A DNA stretch of 64,000 nt from Achromobacter sp. B7 (GTDB taxonomy: Bacteria; Pseudomonadota; Gammaproteobacteria; Burkholderiales; Burkholderiaceae_B): positions 124,001 to 188,000 of the forward strand of contig NZ_CP032084.1 of the NCBI RefSeq assembly GCF_003600685.1. Reading direction: 5' to 3'. The translations under genes were made by a program, and so were the position numbers. The notes beneath the pieces were generated by a model, which was not told where the DNA came from, searched no databases, and was given only the letters and a program-made list of their open reading frames with translations. Positions within the stretch are counted from its first letter, which is position 1; each line of letters begins with the position of its first letter. Positions 26,065 through 37,197 of this stretch are shown here, piece after piece.

Positions 26065-27273
26065 TCAGAACGGCAACGCACCCGCCGCCGGCTCGCCGTT
26101 GCGCAGCACCGCCACGTGGAAGCGCTTGTCGGCCGCTTTCAGGATGTCTTCGGTCGGGTCGCCTTGCACCAGCAGCAGGTCGGCCACCTTGCCCTCGGCG
26201 ATGACGCCGTGCTGGGTCAAGCCCATCAGGTCGTGGCCGCGCGACGTGCCCGCTATCAGCGCATCGACAGGCGTCATGCCGAATTCGACCATGTACGCCA
26301 GCTCCATGGCGTTTTCGCCGTGCAGGTTGAACGGCGTGCCCGCGTCCGTGCCCATCGCGATGCGGCCGCCGGCCTTGTAGTACATCTGGAACGATTCCCG
26401 ATGGCGTTGTTCCACCGCCCGCGCCTTCTCCACCGCGTACGCCGGGATGCCGTTGTCGGCGTTGGCGATGATATTGCGCACCGCGGCGATGGTGGGCACC
26501 AGATAGGTTTCGGCTTCCAGCATTTCGCGCAGGCAATCATCGTCCATGAAGATGCCGTGTTCGATCGAATCGATGCCCGCGCGCACGGCGTTCAGAATGC
26601 CCTGGGTGCCTTGCGCATGGCTGGCCGTGCTTTTGCGAAAGCGCTTGGCTTCGTGCACGCCCGCCTTCAGTTCATCGAAGCTGTAGTGCGCGTCCATCGG
26701 GCTGACGCCGGGCGTCATGACGCCGCCGGTGGCCATGATCTTCACCAGGTCGCAGCCTGCGTGGACTTGCTCGCGCACCGCCTTGACGACGTCATCGACG
26801 CCATCCGCAACGCGGCCGATGCGGTTGCCGTGTCCGCCCGTCATGCAGATGATGCGGCCGGACGCCTTGATGGTGGGGCCGGGAAACACGCCGCGCGCAA
26901 TCGCGTCGCGCACGCCAAATTCCAGGTAGTCCTTGCCGCCGCAGTCGCGCAAAGCGGTCACGCCACCGCGCAGGCTGGCCTGGGCATTTTCCAGCGCGGT
27001 CAATGTGATCTGCGCGGGGCCCTGTTTGCTGAGCAAGGCGTTGGGGTCGGCGCCGCCGGTGTAGACCAGGTGCACATGGCAGTCGGCCAGGCTGGGCATC
27101 AGCGTCATGCCGGTGGTGTTGACCTGTAGCCCCGCATAGCCTTCAAACGCGCCGGCCGGCGCCACGCGCGCCACCTGCTTGTCTTCAACCAGCACACCGT
27201 GATCGCGCAATACCTTGCCCTCGCCATCGAATACCAGGCCGCCGATAAAGAGAGTCTGTCGTGTCGCCGTCAT
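26065..27273 (-). CDS. Metal-dependent amidohydrolase (imidazolonepropionase-like / Xaa-Pro dipeptidase type)
   Basis: This 402-residue TIM-barrel amidohydrolase starts at 27273 after GGAGCAAGAC. Metal-site motifs seen: DCHVH in LMPSLADCHVHLVYTGG, KIMATGGV (bridging Lys region), SHAQGTQGI, SIEHGIFMDDD, and the Asp of GTDAGTPFNLHGENAMEL. The substrate is probably a small peptide or N-acyl amino acid; members close to this have prolidase activity. It follows the fused ATPase gene by 25 bp and is the last gene of the peptide-transport operon, so intracellular hydrolysis of the imported peptide is likely. There is no signal peptide. Confidence 0.88.
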   Translation of the reverse strand: MTATRQTLFIGGLVFDGEGKVLRDHGVLVEDKQVARVAPAGAFEGYAGLQVNTTGMTLMPSLADCHVHLVYTGGADPNALLSKQGPAQITLTALENAQASLRGGVTALRDCGGKDYLEFGVRDAIARGVFPGPTIKASGRIICMTGGHGNRIGRVADGVDDVVKAVREQVHAGCDLVKIMATGGVMTPGVSPMDAHYSFDELKAGVHEAKRFRKSTASHAQGTQGILNAVRAGIDSIEHGIFMDDDCLREMLEAETYLVPTIAAVRNIIANADNGIPAYAVEKARAVEQRHRESFQMYYKAGGRIAMGTDAGTPFNLHGENAMELAYMVEFGMTPVDALIAGTSRGHDLMGLTQHGVIAEGKVADLLLVQGDPTEDILKAADKRFHVAVLRNGEPAAGALPF

Positions 27274-27298
27274 GTCTTGCTCCGGTTGCGCTTCGCTG

Positions 27299-29029
27299 TC
27301 AGCCTTCGACCACATCCAGCCCCTCGCGGGACATGGTTTGCAGGCGCGGCATCAGGCCAAGCAGGTGCTGGCTGTAGGGGTGTTGCGGCTGCTGGAACAG
27401 CGTTTCGGTTTCCGCCACTTCCAGCAATTCGCCATAGCGCATCACGCCGACGCGGTCGCACATCTGGCGAATCACCGGCAGGTCGTGGCTGATGAACAGC
27501 ATGGTCAGGCCCAGTTCTTCTTGCAGGTCTTTCAGCAGATTCAGGATCTGCGCCTGAATCGATACGTCCAGCGCGGACGTGGGTTCGTCGCAGATCAAAA
27601 AACGCGGGCGCGTGGCCAGCGCGCGGGCGATGCAGATGCGCTGGCGTTGGCCGCCCGAGAACTCGTGCGGAAAGCGCTCGGCGGCGCGATCGCCCAAGCC
27701 CACGACGTCCAGCAGATCCGCCACGATGCGGCGCGCTTCGGCTTCGGATGCCGCCAGCTTATGAAAGCGGATGGGCTCGGCAATGATGTCCAGCACGCGC
27801 ATGCGCGGGTTCAGCGACGAAAACGGATCCTGGAAAATCATCTGGATCTGGCGCCGGAACGGGTTGAGTTGTTTCTCGCCCTTTAGCGCCGTCAGGTCGG
27901 TGCCGCCGAACGTGACCGAGCCTTCCGACGGCGTGTACAAGCCCGAGATCAACCTTGCGACCGTGGACTTGCCGGAGCCCGATTCGCCCACCAGCCCGAA
28001 GACCTCGCCTTCGCCAATGGAAAAGTTCACGCGCTTGACGGCGTCCAGCGTGCGTTGGTTGCGCTTGAGCAGCGCGCTTTTGAGCACGAAGCGCATGGAC
28101 AGGTCACGCACCTGCACCAAGGGGCCATCCGTTTGCGCGCCAAAGTCGCGCCGCTGCCCCAGCCAATGCGTGGCCAGGTCCAGCGGTTGCGACGGCGTCT
28201 TGACGTCTTCGATGTAGGTGACCAGCGGAAAGCGCTTGAGCTTGATGTCCGGGCGCGGCACGGCCGATATCAGGCTGCGCGTGTAGGGATGGTCGGGGTC
28301 GCCCAGGATCTTGGCGGTGGGCCCTTGTTCGACCAGCTTGCCGTGATACAGCACCGCCACCCGATCCGTCACGTCCGCAATCACGCCCATGTCGTGCGTG
28401 ATGATGATCATGCCGACCTGCTCTTCGCGGCACAGCTTCTTCAACAGCTCAAGAATCTGCGCCTGGATGGAAACGTCCAGCGCGGTCGTGGGTTCGTCGG
28501 CGATGATGACTTCGGGTTCGCAGCACAAGGCCAGCGCAATCACCACGCGCTGGCGCATGCCGCCCGAGAACTGATGCGGGTATTGCTTGACGCGCAGTTC
28601 CGGCTGGTCAATGCCGACTTGGACCAGCAGTTGCACCGCACGTTTCCTGGCTTCGGCGTGCGTCAGGTTCAGGTGCACCTGCATGGTTTCCACCAGCTGG
28701 CTTTCCACCGTTTGCAGCGGGTCCAGCGACGTCAGCGGGTCTTGGAAAATCATGCCGATGCGGCGGCCGCGCACCTTGCGCTTTTGCGCGGGCGTCAGTG
28801 TGTCGATGCGTTCACCGTTCAGCAGCACCGAGCCGCCGGCCAAACGACCGGGCGCTTCCAGCAGGCCGATCACCGCGTTGCCGATGGTGGACTTGCCCGC
28901 GCCGGACTCGCCCACCACGCCCAGGATCTCGCCTTTTTCCAGCGATAGCGATACGCCGTCCACCGCCACCAGCGTGCCACGGCGGCTGGGGAATTCGATG
29001 CGGATGTCTTCAATGTTCAACAGGGCCAT
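27299..29029 (-). CDS. Peptide ABC transporter, fused double ATP-binding protein (DppDF/GsiA-like)
   Basis: This 576-residue protein has two complete ABC domains. The first has [17 protein letters not shown] and [12 protein letters not shown]; the second has [17 protein letters not shown] and [12 protein letters not shown]. Between them is an oligopeptide-type C-terminal segment ([14 protein letters not shown]). The layout matches the DppD-DppF fusion seen in GsiA-type systems. The ATG at 29029 begins [18 protein letters not shown]; the open frame to 29116 lies inside the upstream permease gene. It powers the two permeases encoded upstream in the same operon. Confidence 0.93.
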   Translation of the reverse strand: MALLNIEDIRIEFPSRRGTLVAVDGVSLSLEKGEILGVVGESGAGKSTIGNAVIGLLEAPGRLAGGSVLLNGERIDTLTPAQKRKVRGRRIGMIFQDPLTSLDPLQTVESQLVETMQVHLNLTHAEARKRAVQLLVQVGIDQPELRVKQYPHQFSGGMRQRVVIALALCCEPEVIIADEPTTALDVSIQAQILELLKKLCREEQVGMIIITHDMGVIADVTDRVAVLYHGKLVEQGPTAKILGDPDHPYTRSLISAVPRPDIKLKRFPLVTYIEDVKTPSQPLDLATHWLGQRRDFGAQTDGPLVQVRDLSMRFVLKSALLKRNQRTLDAVKRVNFSIGEGEVFGLVGESGSGKSTVARLISGLYTPSEGSVTFGGTDLTALKGEKQLNPFRRQIQMIFQDPFSSLNPRMRVLDIIAEPIRFHKLAASEAEARRIVADLLDVVGLGDRAAERFPHEFSGGQRQRICIARALATRPRFLICDEPTSALDVSIQAQILNLLKDLQEELGLTMLFISHDLPVIRQMCDRVGVMRYGELLEVAETETLFQQPQHPYSQHLLGLMPRLQTMSREGLDVVEG

Positions 29030-29036
29030 GACGTCC

Positions 29037-29963
29037 TCAGCGCAGCTTGGGGTTGAGCGCGTCGCGCAGCCAGTCGCCCAGCAGGTTGACCGATAGCACC
29101 AGCGCCACCAGCGCAATGCCCGGAAAAATCGAGATCCACCACATGCCCGAAAACAGATAGCTGTTGCCGATACGAATCAACGTGCCCAGCGACGGCGCCG
29201 TCGGCGGCACGCCCACGCCCAGGAACGACAGCGTGGCTTCCGTGATGATGGCAATCGCCAAATGGATGGTGGCAATGACCAGCACGGGGCCCATGACGTT
29301 GGGCAGGATGTGGCGGCGCAGGATGGTGATCGGGCCGATGCCGATCAGCCGTGCCGCCTGCACATATTCCTTGTTGCGTTCGACCAGCGTGGAGCCGCGC
29401 ACGGTGCGCGCGTACTGCACCCAGCCCGAGATCCCGATGGCGAAAATCAGCACGTACAGCGCCAGTTGATCGTGCATGTCGCGCGGCAAGACGCCACGCG
29501 CCACGCCGTCGATCAGCAGCGCCACCAGGATGGCGGGAAACGACAGCTGCACGTCAGCGATGCGCATGATGAAGCTGTCGACGCGGCCGCCGGCGTAACC
29601 GCTGATAAGACCCAGCGTTACGCCCAGCACCATCGAGAACAGCACCGATGCAAACCCCACCAGCAGCGACACGCGCGAGCCATACAACACGGCAGAAAGA
29701 ATGTCTCGGCCCTGATCGTCAGTGCCCAGCAGGAAGTCTGGGCTACCGCCCTCTTCCCAGGCGGGCGGCGTGTTGGCGTCCATGATGGACAGCGACGCCA
29801 GGTCGAAGGGGTTGTGGGGCGCGATGATGGGCGCGAACAGCGCGCCCAGCAATATCGCCAGCGTCACGATGGCGGCGATGATGGCGCCGGGCGAGCGCTT
29901 GAAGCTGTGCCAGATATCGCTGTCGGCCGCGCGGGCAAACAGGGGAGCGATGCGAGCAATCAT
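29037..29963 (-). CDS. Peptide ABC transporter permease, DppC type
   Basis: This 308-residue inner-membrane permease has an N-terminal OppC-type segment (FKRSPGAIIAAIVTLAILLGALFAPIIAPHNPFD), then LLGTDDQGRDILSAVLYGSRVSLLVGF and the binding-protein-dependent transport domain with the EAA-like loop EYVQAARLIGIGPITILRRHILPN. About six membrane segments. It lies 10 bp after the DppB-type permease and 7 bp before the ATPase gene. The transport direction (import) and peptide class follow from the family. Confidence 0.93.
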   Translation of the reverse strand: MIARIAPLFARAADSDIWHSFKRSPGAIIAAIVTLAILLGALFAPIIAPHNPFDLASLSIMDANTPPAWEEGGSPDFLLGTDDQGRDILSAVLYGSRVSLLVGFASVLFSMVLGVTLGLISGYAGGRVDSFIMRIADVQLSFPAILVALLIDGVARGVLPRDMHDQLALYVLIFAIGISGWVQYARTVRGSTLVERNKEYVQAARLIGIGPITILRRHILPNVMGPVLVIATIHLAIAIITEATLSFLGVGVPPTAPSLGTLIRIGNSYLFSGMWWISIFPGIALVALVLSVNLLGDWLRDALNPKLR

Positions 29964-29973
29964 GTTGATTCCT

Positions 29974-30945
29974 TTACTTGCTCTGCACGCGCAGACGCGG
30001 GTCCACGGCGAAATACAGCAGGTCGACGACCAGGTTGATGACCACGAACATGAAGGCGATCAGCACCAGATACGCCGCCATCACCGGAATGTCCACCATG
30101 CTGATGGCCTGGATGAACAACAGCCCCATGCCGGGCCACTGGAATACGGTTTCGGTGATGATGGCGAACGCGATGATCGAGCCCAGTTGCAGGCCGGTGA
30201 TCGTGATGACCGGCACCATCGTGTTCTTCAAGGCGTGGCGAAAGTTGATCAGCCGTTCGGGCAAGCCGCGCGCCCGCGCGAACTTGATGAAATCGGCGCG
30301 CAGCACTTCCAACATTTCCGCGCGCACCAGCCGCATGATCAACGTCATCTGAAACAGCGCCAGTGTGATCGCCGGCATGATCAGCGCCAGCCATCCGGAC
30401 TTGGTCAGAAAGCCGGTGGTCCACCACCCCAGGCTGACCACGTCGCCCCGTCCGAAGCTGGGCAGCCATCGCAGCTGCACGCCAAAGACAAGAATGAGCA
30501 GGATGCCGATCAGGAAGGTGGGCAGCGAGATGCCGGCCAGCGACAACGCCATGAACGCCTTGGACAGCACGCCGTGGCGGCGCAGCGCGGTGTAGATGCC
30601 CATCGGAATACCCAACGCCAGCGCCATCACGGCAGACACGAACGACAGTTCCAGCGTAGCGGGCATGCGCTCTTCAAGCAGCTCGCTGACGGGGCGGCGC
30701 TGCCGGTACGAAATGCCGAAGTCGCCATGCGCGGCGTTGCCGACAAAGCGCGCAAACTGCACGACGAAGGGGTCGTCCAGGCCCAGCTGTTCGCGCAACT
30801 GCGCGCGTTGTTCAGGGGTGGTGTCCTGGCCGACCATGCTGGCGATCGGGTCGCCCACATAGCGGAACATGGAGAACGCGATCAGCGCCACCGTCAACAT
30901 CACCAGCACCGACTGGATAAGCCGTTGCGCAATAAAGGAAAGCAT
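29974..30945 (-). CDS. Peptide ABC transporter permease, DppB type
   Basis: This 323-residue permease begins MLSFIAQRLIQSVLVMLTVALIAFSMF. The long extracytoplasmic segment after the first helix (DDPFVVQFARFVGNAAHGDFGISYRQ) and the EAA-like loop (EVLRADFIKFARARGLPERLINFRHALKN) are DppB/OppB signatures. The start is at 30945, preceded by CGAGGG; the longer open frame to 31041 is not family-like. It forms the channel with the DppC-type protein. Confidence 0.93.
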   Translation of the reverse strand: MLSFIAQRLIQSVLVMLTVALIAFSMFRYVGDPIASMVGQDTTPEQRAQLREQLGLDDPFVVQFARFVGNAAHGDFGISYRQRRPVSELLEERMPATLELSFVSAVMALALGIPMGIYTALRRHGVLSKAFMALSLAGISLPTFLIGILLILVFGVQLRWLPSFGRGDVVSLGWWTTGFLTKSGWLALIMPAITLALFQMTLIMRLVRAEMLEVLRADFIKFARARGLPERLINFRHALKNTMVPVITITGLQLGSIIAFAIITETVFQWPGMGLLFIQAISMVDIPVMAAYLVLIAFMFVVINLVVDLLYFAVDPRLRVQSK

Positions 30946-31092
30946 TATCGGGTGCCCTCGTTTGCAGATAACGCCGGGCCGCGTTTCCGTTGACAGCCGG
31001 AACCGGGGCTGGGCCGGGCGCGCCCGGATGGCTTGCGCCATCCGGGGCTGAACTAGTCAGACAAATGTTGAACAGACGTGTTGGTCAGGCGG

Positions 31093-32700
31093 TTACGGCA
31101 ACACCACGTCACGCAGGTCAAGCACGTCGTCGGCGCGCTGGATGACCTTGATGTTGTCCTTTACGCCCCAGGACATCGGCTGCTGGTGCAAGGGCAGATA
31201 GCCGTAGTCCTTGCGCACGATCTCGAAGGCTTCCTTGATCATGGCGTTGCGCTTGGTCTGATCGGTTTCGACGCCGATCTTGTTGGTCAGCTCGTCCACC
31301 TTCTTGTTGCAGTAGCCGCCCAGGTTGAACTGGCCGGCCGCCGTCTTCGCATCGCGGCACGCGGCCAGGTTCAGCAGCGCGTTGTGCGCGTCGGTGGAAC
31401 TTGGTGTCCAACCCAGCATGTACATGCTGGTCTGGTTGCCCGCTTGCAGCAGGATCTTGCCGAAGTACTTGGACTTGGTCTGCGCCAGCAGATTGATCTT
31501 GATGCCCACGCGCGCCAACATGCCGGCCACTGCCTGGCAGACCTTTTCGTCGTTGACGTAGCGGTCGTTCGGGCAGTCCATGGTGACGGTGAAGCCCTTC
31601 GGATAGCCCGCTTCGGCCAACAGCTTCTTGGCGCGTTCGGGGTCGGGCTTGTACGGGGCGCCGTAGGAATCCGCGTAGCCGTTGATGGCGGTGGCCACCA
31701 GCGAACCCAGCGGTTTGGCCGCGCCGCGCATGATCTTGTCGTTGATGGCCTTGGTGTCCACGGCCAGCACAACGGCTTCGCGCACCTTGGCATCCTTGAA
31801 CGGGTTCTTGCCCTTGACGTCCGAGAACAGCAGTTCGTCGCGGTCCTGGTCCATGCCGATGAAGATGGCGCGCGCTTCGGGCGCCGTCAGCGGCTTGACG
31901 CCCTTGGCGTCTTCCAGGCGCTTCCAGTCTTGCACGGGCACGGGCTGCACCAGGTCCATTTCGCCCGAGATCAGCGCGGCCACGCGGGTGGCTTCCTGGG
32001 TGATCGGCTGGAAGATGACTTCGTCGACATTGGTCTTGATGTCTTTGTTCCAGTAGCCGTCATAACGCTTGAGCACCGTCTTCACATCGGGCTGGCGCGA
32101 CACCAGCATGAAGGGGCCGGTGCCATTGGCGTTCAGGTTGGCATAGTTGCCCTGGTTGTCGCCCTTGACGTTGGTGGCCTCGGTGGTCTTGTTCTTTTCC
32201 GCCCACGTCTTGCTCATGATGTACAGGAACACCCATTCGCGCGGCAGGATGGGGTTGGGCGTGGGGGTGGTGACCTCGACGGTGTAGTCGTCAACCTTCT
32301 TGATGTCGGAGGCCTTGGCGCCGTAGCCCTTCATGTCCGAGCCGGGCGTCAGGCTGCGCTTCCACGAGAAGATCACGTCGTCGGCGGTGAACGGCGAGCC
32401 GTCGTGAAACTTCACCCCTTTGCGCAGCTTGAAGACCCATTTGGTGGGCTCGGGGTTTTCCCAGCTTTCGGCCAGCAGCGGCGTCAGCTTCAAGTTGCCG
32501 TCATAGCCGGCCAGCGTTTCGTAGATGTTGCCTTGGAAGCCTAGCGTGAAGGTCTCGTTCAGCGCCATCGGGTCCATCGAGGTGGCGTCGCCCTGGTACG
32601 CCCAGTGAAAGGTCTTGGCGGTCGCGCCGGCGCTGAACGCCAACGACGCGGCAATGGCGGTCGCCAGCGCAGCTTGCTTCAAGTGAGGAAAAGTACGCAT
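31093..32700 (-). CDS. Peptide ABC transporter periplasmic binding protein (SBP family 5, DppA-like)
   Basis: This 535-residue exported binding protein has a signal peptide MRTFPHLKQAALATAIAASL with cleavage near SAGATA. The mature protein shows TFHWAYQGDATSMDPMALNE, LAESWENPEPTKWVFKLRKGVKFHDGSPFTADDV and YPKGFTVTM, all typical of family-5 (oligopeptide/dipeptide/nickel) binding proteins. ATG 32700 has GAGG close upstream; 32709 is an alternative. It is the first gene of the operon, 147 bp before the DppB-type gene, with a sigma-70 promoter about 250 bp upstream. The exact ligand is unknown. Confidence 0.93.
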   Translation of the reverse strand: MRTFPHLKQAALATAIAASLAFSAGATAKTFHWAYQGDATSMDPMALNETFTLGFQGNIYETLAGYDGNLKLTPLLAESWENPEPTKWVFKLRKGVKFHDGSPFTADDVIFSWKRSLTPGSDMKGYGAKASDIKKVDDYTVEVTTPTPNPILPREWVFLYIMSKTWAEKNKTTEATNVKGDNQGNYANLNANGTGPFMLVSRQPDVKTVLKRYDGYWNKDIKTNVDEVIFQPITQEATRVAALISGEMDLVQPVPVQDWKRLEDAKGVKPLTAPEARAIFIGMDQDRDELLFSDVKGKNPFKDAKVREAVVLAVDTKAINDKIMRGAAKPLGSLVATAINGYADSYGAPYKPDPERAKKLLAEAGYPKGFTVTMDCPNDRYVNDEKVCQAVAGMLARVGIKINLLAQTKSKYFGKILLQAGNQTSMYMLGWTPSSTDAHNALLNLAACRDAKTAAGQFNLGGYCNKKVDELTNKIGVETDQTKRNAMIKEAFEIVRKDYGYLPLHQQPMSWGVKDNIKVIQRADDVLDLRDVVLP

Positions 32701-33042
32701 AGCCCTCATGCTCCGTGTGGTGCGCGGATTGCGCGACAGAAGTGACAGGGCCCCAGCCCCAACGGGTTCCGGGGCATGGCGTTGCTGCTTACGACGAAAG
32801 GCGGTGCGGGGTGGCGCGGCACGCGGGGTGTACCGCGCGCAGGCCGTGAAAGGCGATGCCGGGAATCACTGCAGAGGACTTCGACTTCACGATAGATCCA
32901 ACCCCTTGTGATTGTCATGGCGGGGGCGAGCCCGCGCCGATGCAGATCGAATCTTATAGACGCATTCGTTTAAGCGTCAATCGGTTTGGATTGGGGTTAG
33001 TCCGCGCTTGCCGTCCGCCTGGAATGGTGCATTTTCGCGGCT
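32701..33042 (-). other. Leader and promoter region of the peptide-transport operon
   Basis: A promoter at 32953-32980 leaves a leader of about 245 nt before the binding-protein gene. No ORF of convincing coding character and no T-tailed hairpin was seen in the leader. It is unusually long for a transporter operon in this window. Confidence 0.4.
32953..32980 (-). promoter_or_regulatory. Sigma-70 promoter of the peptide-transport operon
   Basis: On the minus strand TTGACG (32975-32980) and TATAAG (32953-32958) are 16 bp apart, each matching five of six consensus bases. The spacer and flanks contain an inverted repeat GACGC/GCGTC (32959-32963 and 32974-32978) that overlaps the -35, a possible operator. 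Confidence 0.7.
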
Positions 33043-33071
33043 AAAAAGGGGGCATTGCGCGCTGCGCAATG
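33043..33071 (-). terminator. Terminator after the DUF3482 GTPase gene
   Basis: An 8-bp stem, CATTGCGC (33053-33060) with GCGCAATG (33064-33071), is followed on the minus strand by CCCCC then TTTTT (33043-33047 region). It starts 5 bp after the stop at 33077. The C-run between stem and T-run makes it less than ideal. Confidence 0.6.
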
Positions 33072-33076
33072 ACGGG

Positions 33077-34469
33077 CTATTCGATGGCCGGGCCGGGCGA
33101 TGCGGCAGAGGCGGCAAGCGTTCGAGCCAGCTCATGGACAGTGCGTTTGCGCCGGTCGCTGTCTTCGTAGTGTTTACCCAGTGCCGACCATTCCGGGCGG
33201 CTGCGCGCTTCTTTCAGGGCCTCCGGCAAGGGGCCTTTGCGCCAGGCGTCATCATCCGGAAGGGCTAGTTTCAATGGTTCTCGTGCGGCGTGTCCGCGAC
33301 GCTCCAACGCATCGATCAACTGGCGCTGGCGCAGCGCCAGCAAGCGCAGTACGGCGTCGTCAACGCTGATCTCGCGCCAACCGCGCAGCTTGCCGGCCAC
33401 GCGCTTGCCCAGCTTTTCAACGCCTTGCCACAAGCCGCCCGCCGCCGCGCCGATCAGCATGCCGGTGCCCAGGCTCAGGCCCGCGCTAAGCAGGTCGACG
33501 GCCGCGCCTGCCATGGCGCCGGCCGCGGCGCCCATGCCCACCTGCACGCCCATGTCCTTGAGCGCCTGCGGGTGGAACAGGTCCATGCCCCAACGTTCGC
33601 CTTGCAAAGGCAGTGCGTCGTCGGTGAAGTCGGCCGCGCGAAAGTTGTAGAGCGCCAGCAGCGCGTTCACGCAGGTTTGTTCGCGTTGGCGCACGTGGTC
33701 GCGCAACTGCGCCGAGGCGGCGGCTAACGCGGTGTCGTCGCTAAGGCTGGCCAGGCGCAGCGCCGCCACGTCGATCAGCAGATCGGCCAGCAGTTCGTAG
33801 GCGGCGGCGTGACGTTCGCGGCGTTGCGCGGACAGGCTGTCGGACAGGCGCGCCAGCGCACCGGCATGGCGGTCCAGCAGCACGCCCAGCTTGGCGTACA
33901 GCTGCTGCTCGCCGTCCAGCGGCGGGGCTACCGTGTCGAACTCCACCACCGCGTGCAGGCCCAGCCGCGCCATGGCGCCGCGCCATTCGTTGGCGCGATG
34001 CGCGGGGGCGTTCACAAAATTAAGCACGGGCAGCAGGGGCCGCCCGCAAGCCGCAAGGATGGAGAGTTCGTCGCGATGCTTGCCCAGCACGGGGTCGCGC
34101 GCGTCGATCACGTACAACGCCGCGTCGCACTCCAGCATCTTCGTCAGCACGCGCGCTTCCTGCTCGAAGCGGCCGTGCGCCTCGGGCGTATCCAGAAAGC
34201 GCCGGATGCGCGCCGGGCCGTCCAGCCGTTCGGCTGGTTGGTCCAGGCGTTCCAGGTATTCCAGCAGCGCGATGCTGTCTTCCATGCCGGGGGTGTCGAA
34301 CCATTCCAGCACGGCGCGGCCGTCCAGCCGCAGCCGCGCGCCTTCTACGTGGCGGGTTGTGCCGGGACTGTCGGCCACTTCGCCAAAAGTCGTGTCGCGC
34401 GTCAGGGTGCGCAGCAGCGATGTCTTGCCGGTGTTGGTGTGGCCGACCAGCGCGATCTTGATGATGTCG

Positions 34470-34477
<8 letters not shown>
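33077..34477 (-). CDS. DUF3482-domain GTPase, probably membrane-associated
   Basis: This 466-residue protein has an N-terminal Era/TrmE-like G domain: G1 GHTNTGKTS (12-20), Thr40/41 in the switch region (DSPGTTRH), G3 DTPG (61-64). The expected G4 NKxD is NFVN (153-156), so the usual guanine-specifying Asp is Asn. The C-terminal DUF3482 half holds a glycine/alanine-rich stretch (VQVGMGAAAGAMAGAAVDLL...LIGAAAGGLW) that could insert into a membrane. Its ATG overlaps the DUF2868 gene by 8 bp, so the two are translationally coupled. Function is unknown; the two families usually occur together. Confidence 0.88.
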
Positions 34478-36005
<1,528 letters not shown>

Positions 36006-36131
36006 CGCGTTGGTAGGCAGCGCGGACGGGCCGCAGCGTAAGGCCGCAAAGGGCGATGCGACATTGTAGACCTGCGCATTTGGCGAACGTGGCGAACTTC
36101 GCCCGCGCGCGGGGGCCGGGGCAACGCCTGT

Positions 36132-37022
36132 TCAGTGCTGACGTCGGGCGTGCCGGTATTGGCCCGGGGTGACGCCCACGGCCTCGCGAAACACGCGGGA
36201 CAAGTGGCTGGCGTTGCCAAAGCCGCTGGCCTGGGCAACGCCGGCCAGGTCGCCCTTGCCCGCTGCCAGCAGCCCACGCGCGTGCGCAAGCCGCCGCGCG
36301 CGCACCCAGGCATGCGGCGGTTCGCCGAACGAGGTGTGGAACATGCGGGCGAAATGGTAGGTGGACAAGGCGGCCACGCCCGCCAGCTCGTCCAGCGTCA
36401 AGGGGGCATGCAGGTGCGCGTCGACGTAATCCATGATGCGCCGGCGTACGGCCGGGGCCAGGCCGCCGCGCGAAGGCTGCACCGTCTTGCGCGCCACGCC
36501 TTGTTGCAGCAGATGGTGCAACACCGTTTCGGCCGCGCTGCTGGCGGCCAGGCGGTCGGCGGGCTGCGCCCAGTCGGTGCCCAGCAGCTGCCGGCAGACG
36601 TCGATCAGCGATTCGTCCTGGATGTAGGTGCGGTCGCGCAATTCCAGCGTGCGCGGCTCGCAATCCAGGCGCATGACGGCTTCGCGGGCCAGGCGTTCGG
36701 GGGCAATGTACAGGTGCAGGAAATGCACGGTGTCGTTCATGCACCAGCGCGAATAGTGTTCGGCCGGCAGTACGCAGAATTTGCCCGCGCCGCCGTGCAG
36801 CGTGTCGCGGCCCACACGAAACGATTTGTCGCCGCCATGCAGGTAGAGCGACAGCGTGTGGTGGCCGGGGGTGTCGTAGCCCAGCGTCTCGCGTGCGCTG
36901 CGGGCCCATTGCGAAATGGCGATGCCTTCGCCCAAGCCGGCGGCGCGTTCCAGCGTGGCGGTGGAACGCGACAAGGTGCGAAAGACGGAGAAGTCGGCCG
37001 GGGCCGAAGCGACGATTCCCAT
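36132..37022 (-). CDS. AraC family transcriptional regulator
   Basis: This 296-residue regulator has an N-terminal sensing half (from FRTLSRSTATLERAAGLGEGI) and a C-terminal AraC DNA-binding domain with two helix-turn-helix units: LTLDELAGVAALSTYHFARMFHTSFGEPPHAWV and LAGVAQASGFGNASHLSRVFREAVGVTPGQYR. It is divergent from an EamA-family transporter gene (176-bp spacer), the usual arrangement for a regulator and its target. The inducer is unknown. No clear operator repeat was found in the spacer. Confidence 0.93.
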   Translation of the reverse strand: MGIVASAPADFSVFRTLSRSTATLERAAGLGEGIAISQWARSARETLGYDTPGHHTLSLYLHGGDKSFRVGRDTLHGGAGKFCVLPAEHYSRWCMNDTVHFLHLYIAPERLAREAVMRLDCEPRTLELRDRTYIQDESLIDVCRQLLGTDWAQPADRLAASSAAETVLHHLLQQGVARKTVQPSRGGLAPAVRRRIMDYVDAHLHAPLTLDELAGVAALSTYHFARMFHTSFGEPPHAWVRARRLAHARGLLAAGKGDLAGVAQASGFGNASHLSRVFREAVGVTPGQYRHARRQH

Positions 37023-37197
37023 AGAGGCGAAATGCTACTGCGATCTCGCGCGCGCCGCGCGCGAGGCGGCATAAAAACCGCAAGATCCGGCAATCGTGTC
37101 GTCCGCCTGCGGCGCACACTGGCGGCCAGGCAAGCGGCCACTGCCGCCCGCGTCGTCTCCGCCTTCATCGCGCCCCTTTTCCCTTGCTGGTTGCACC

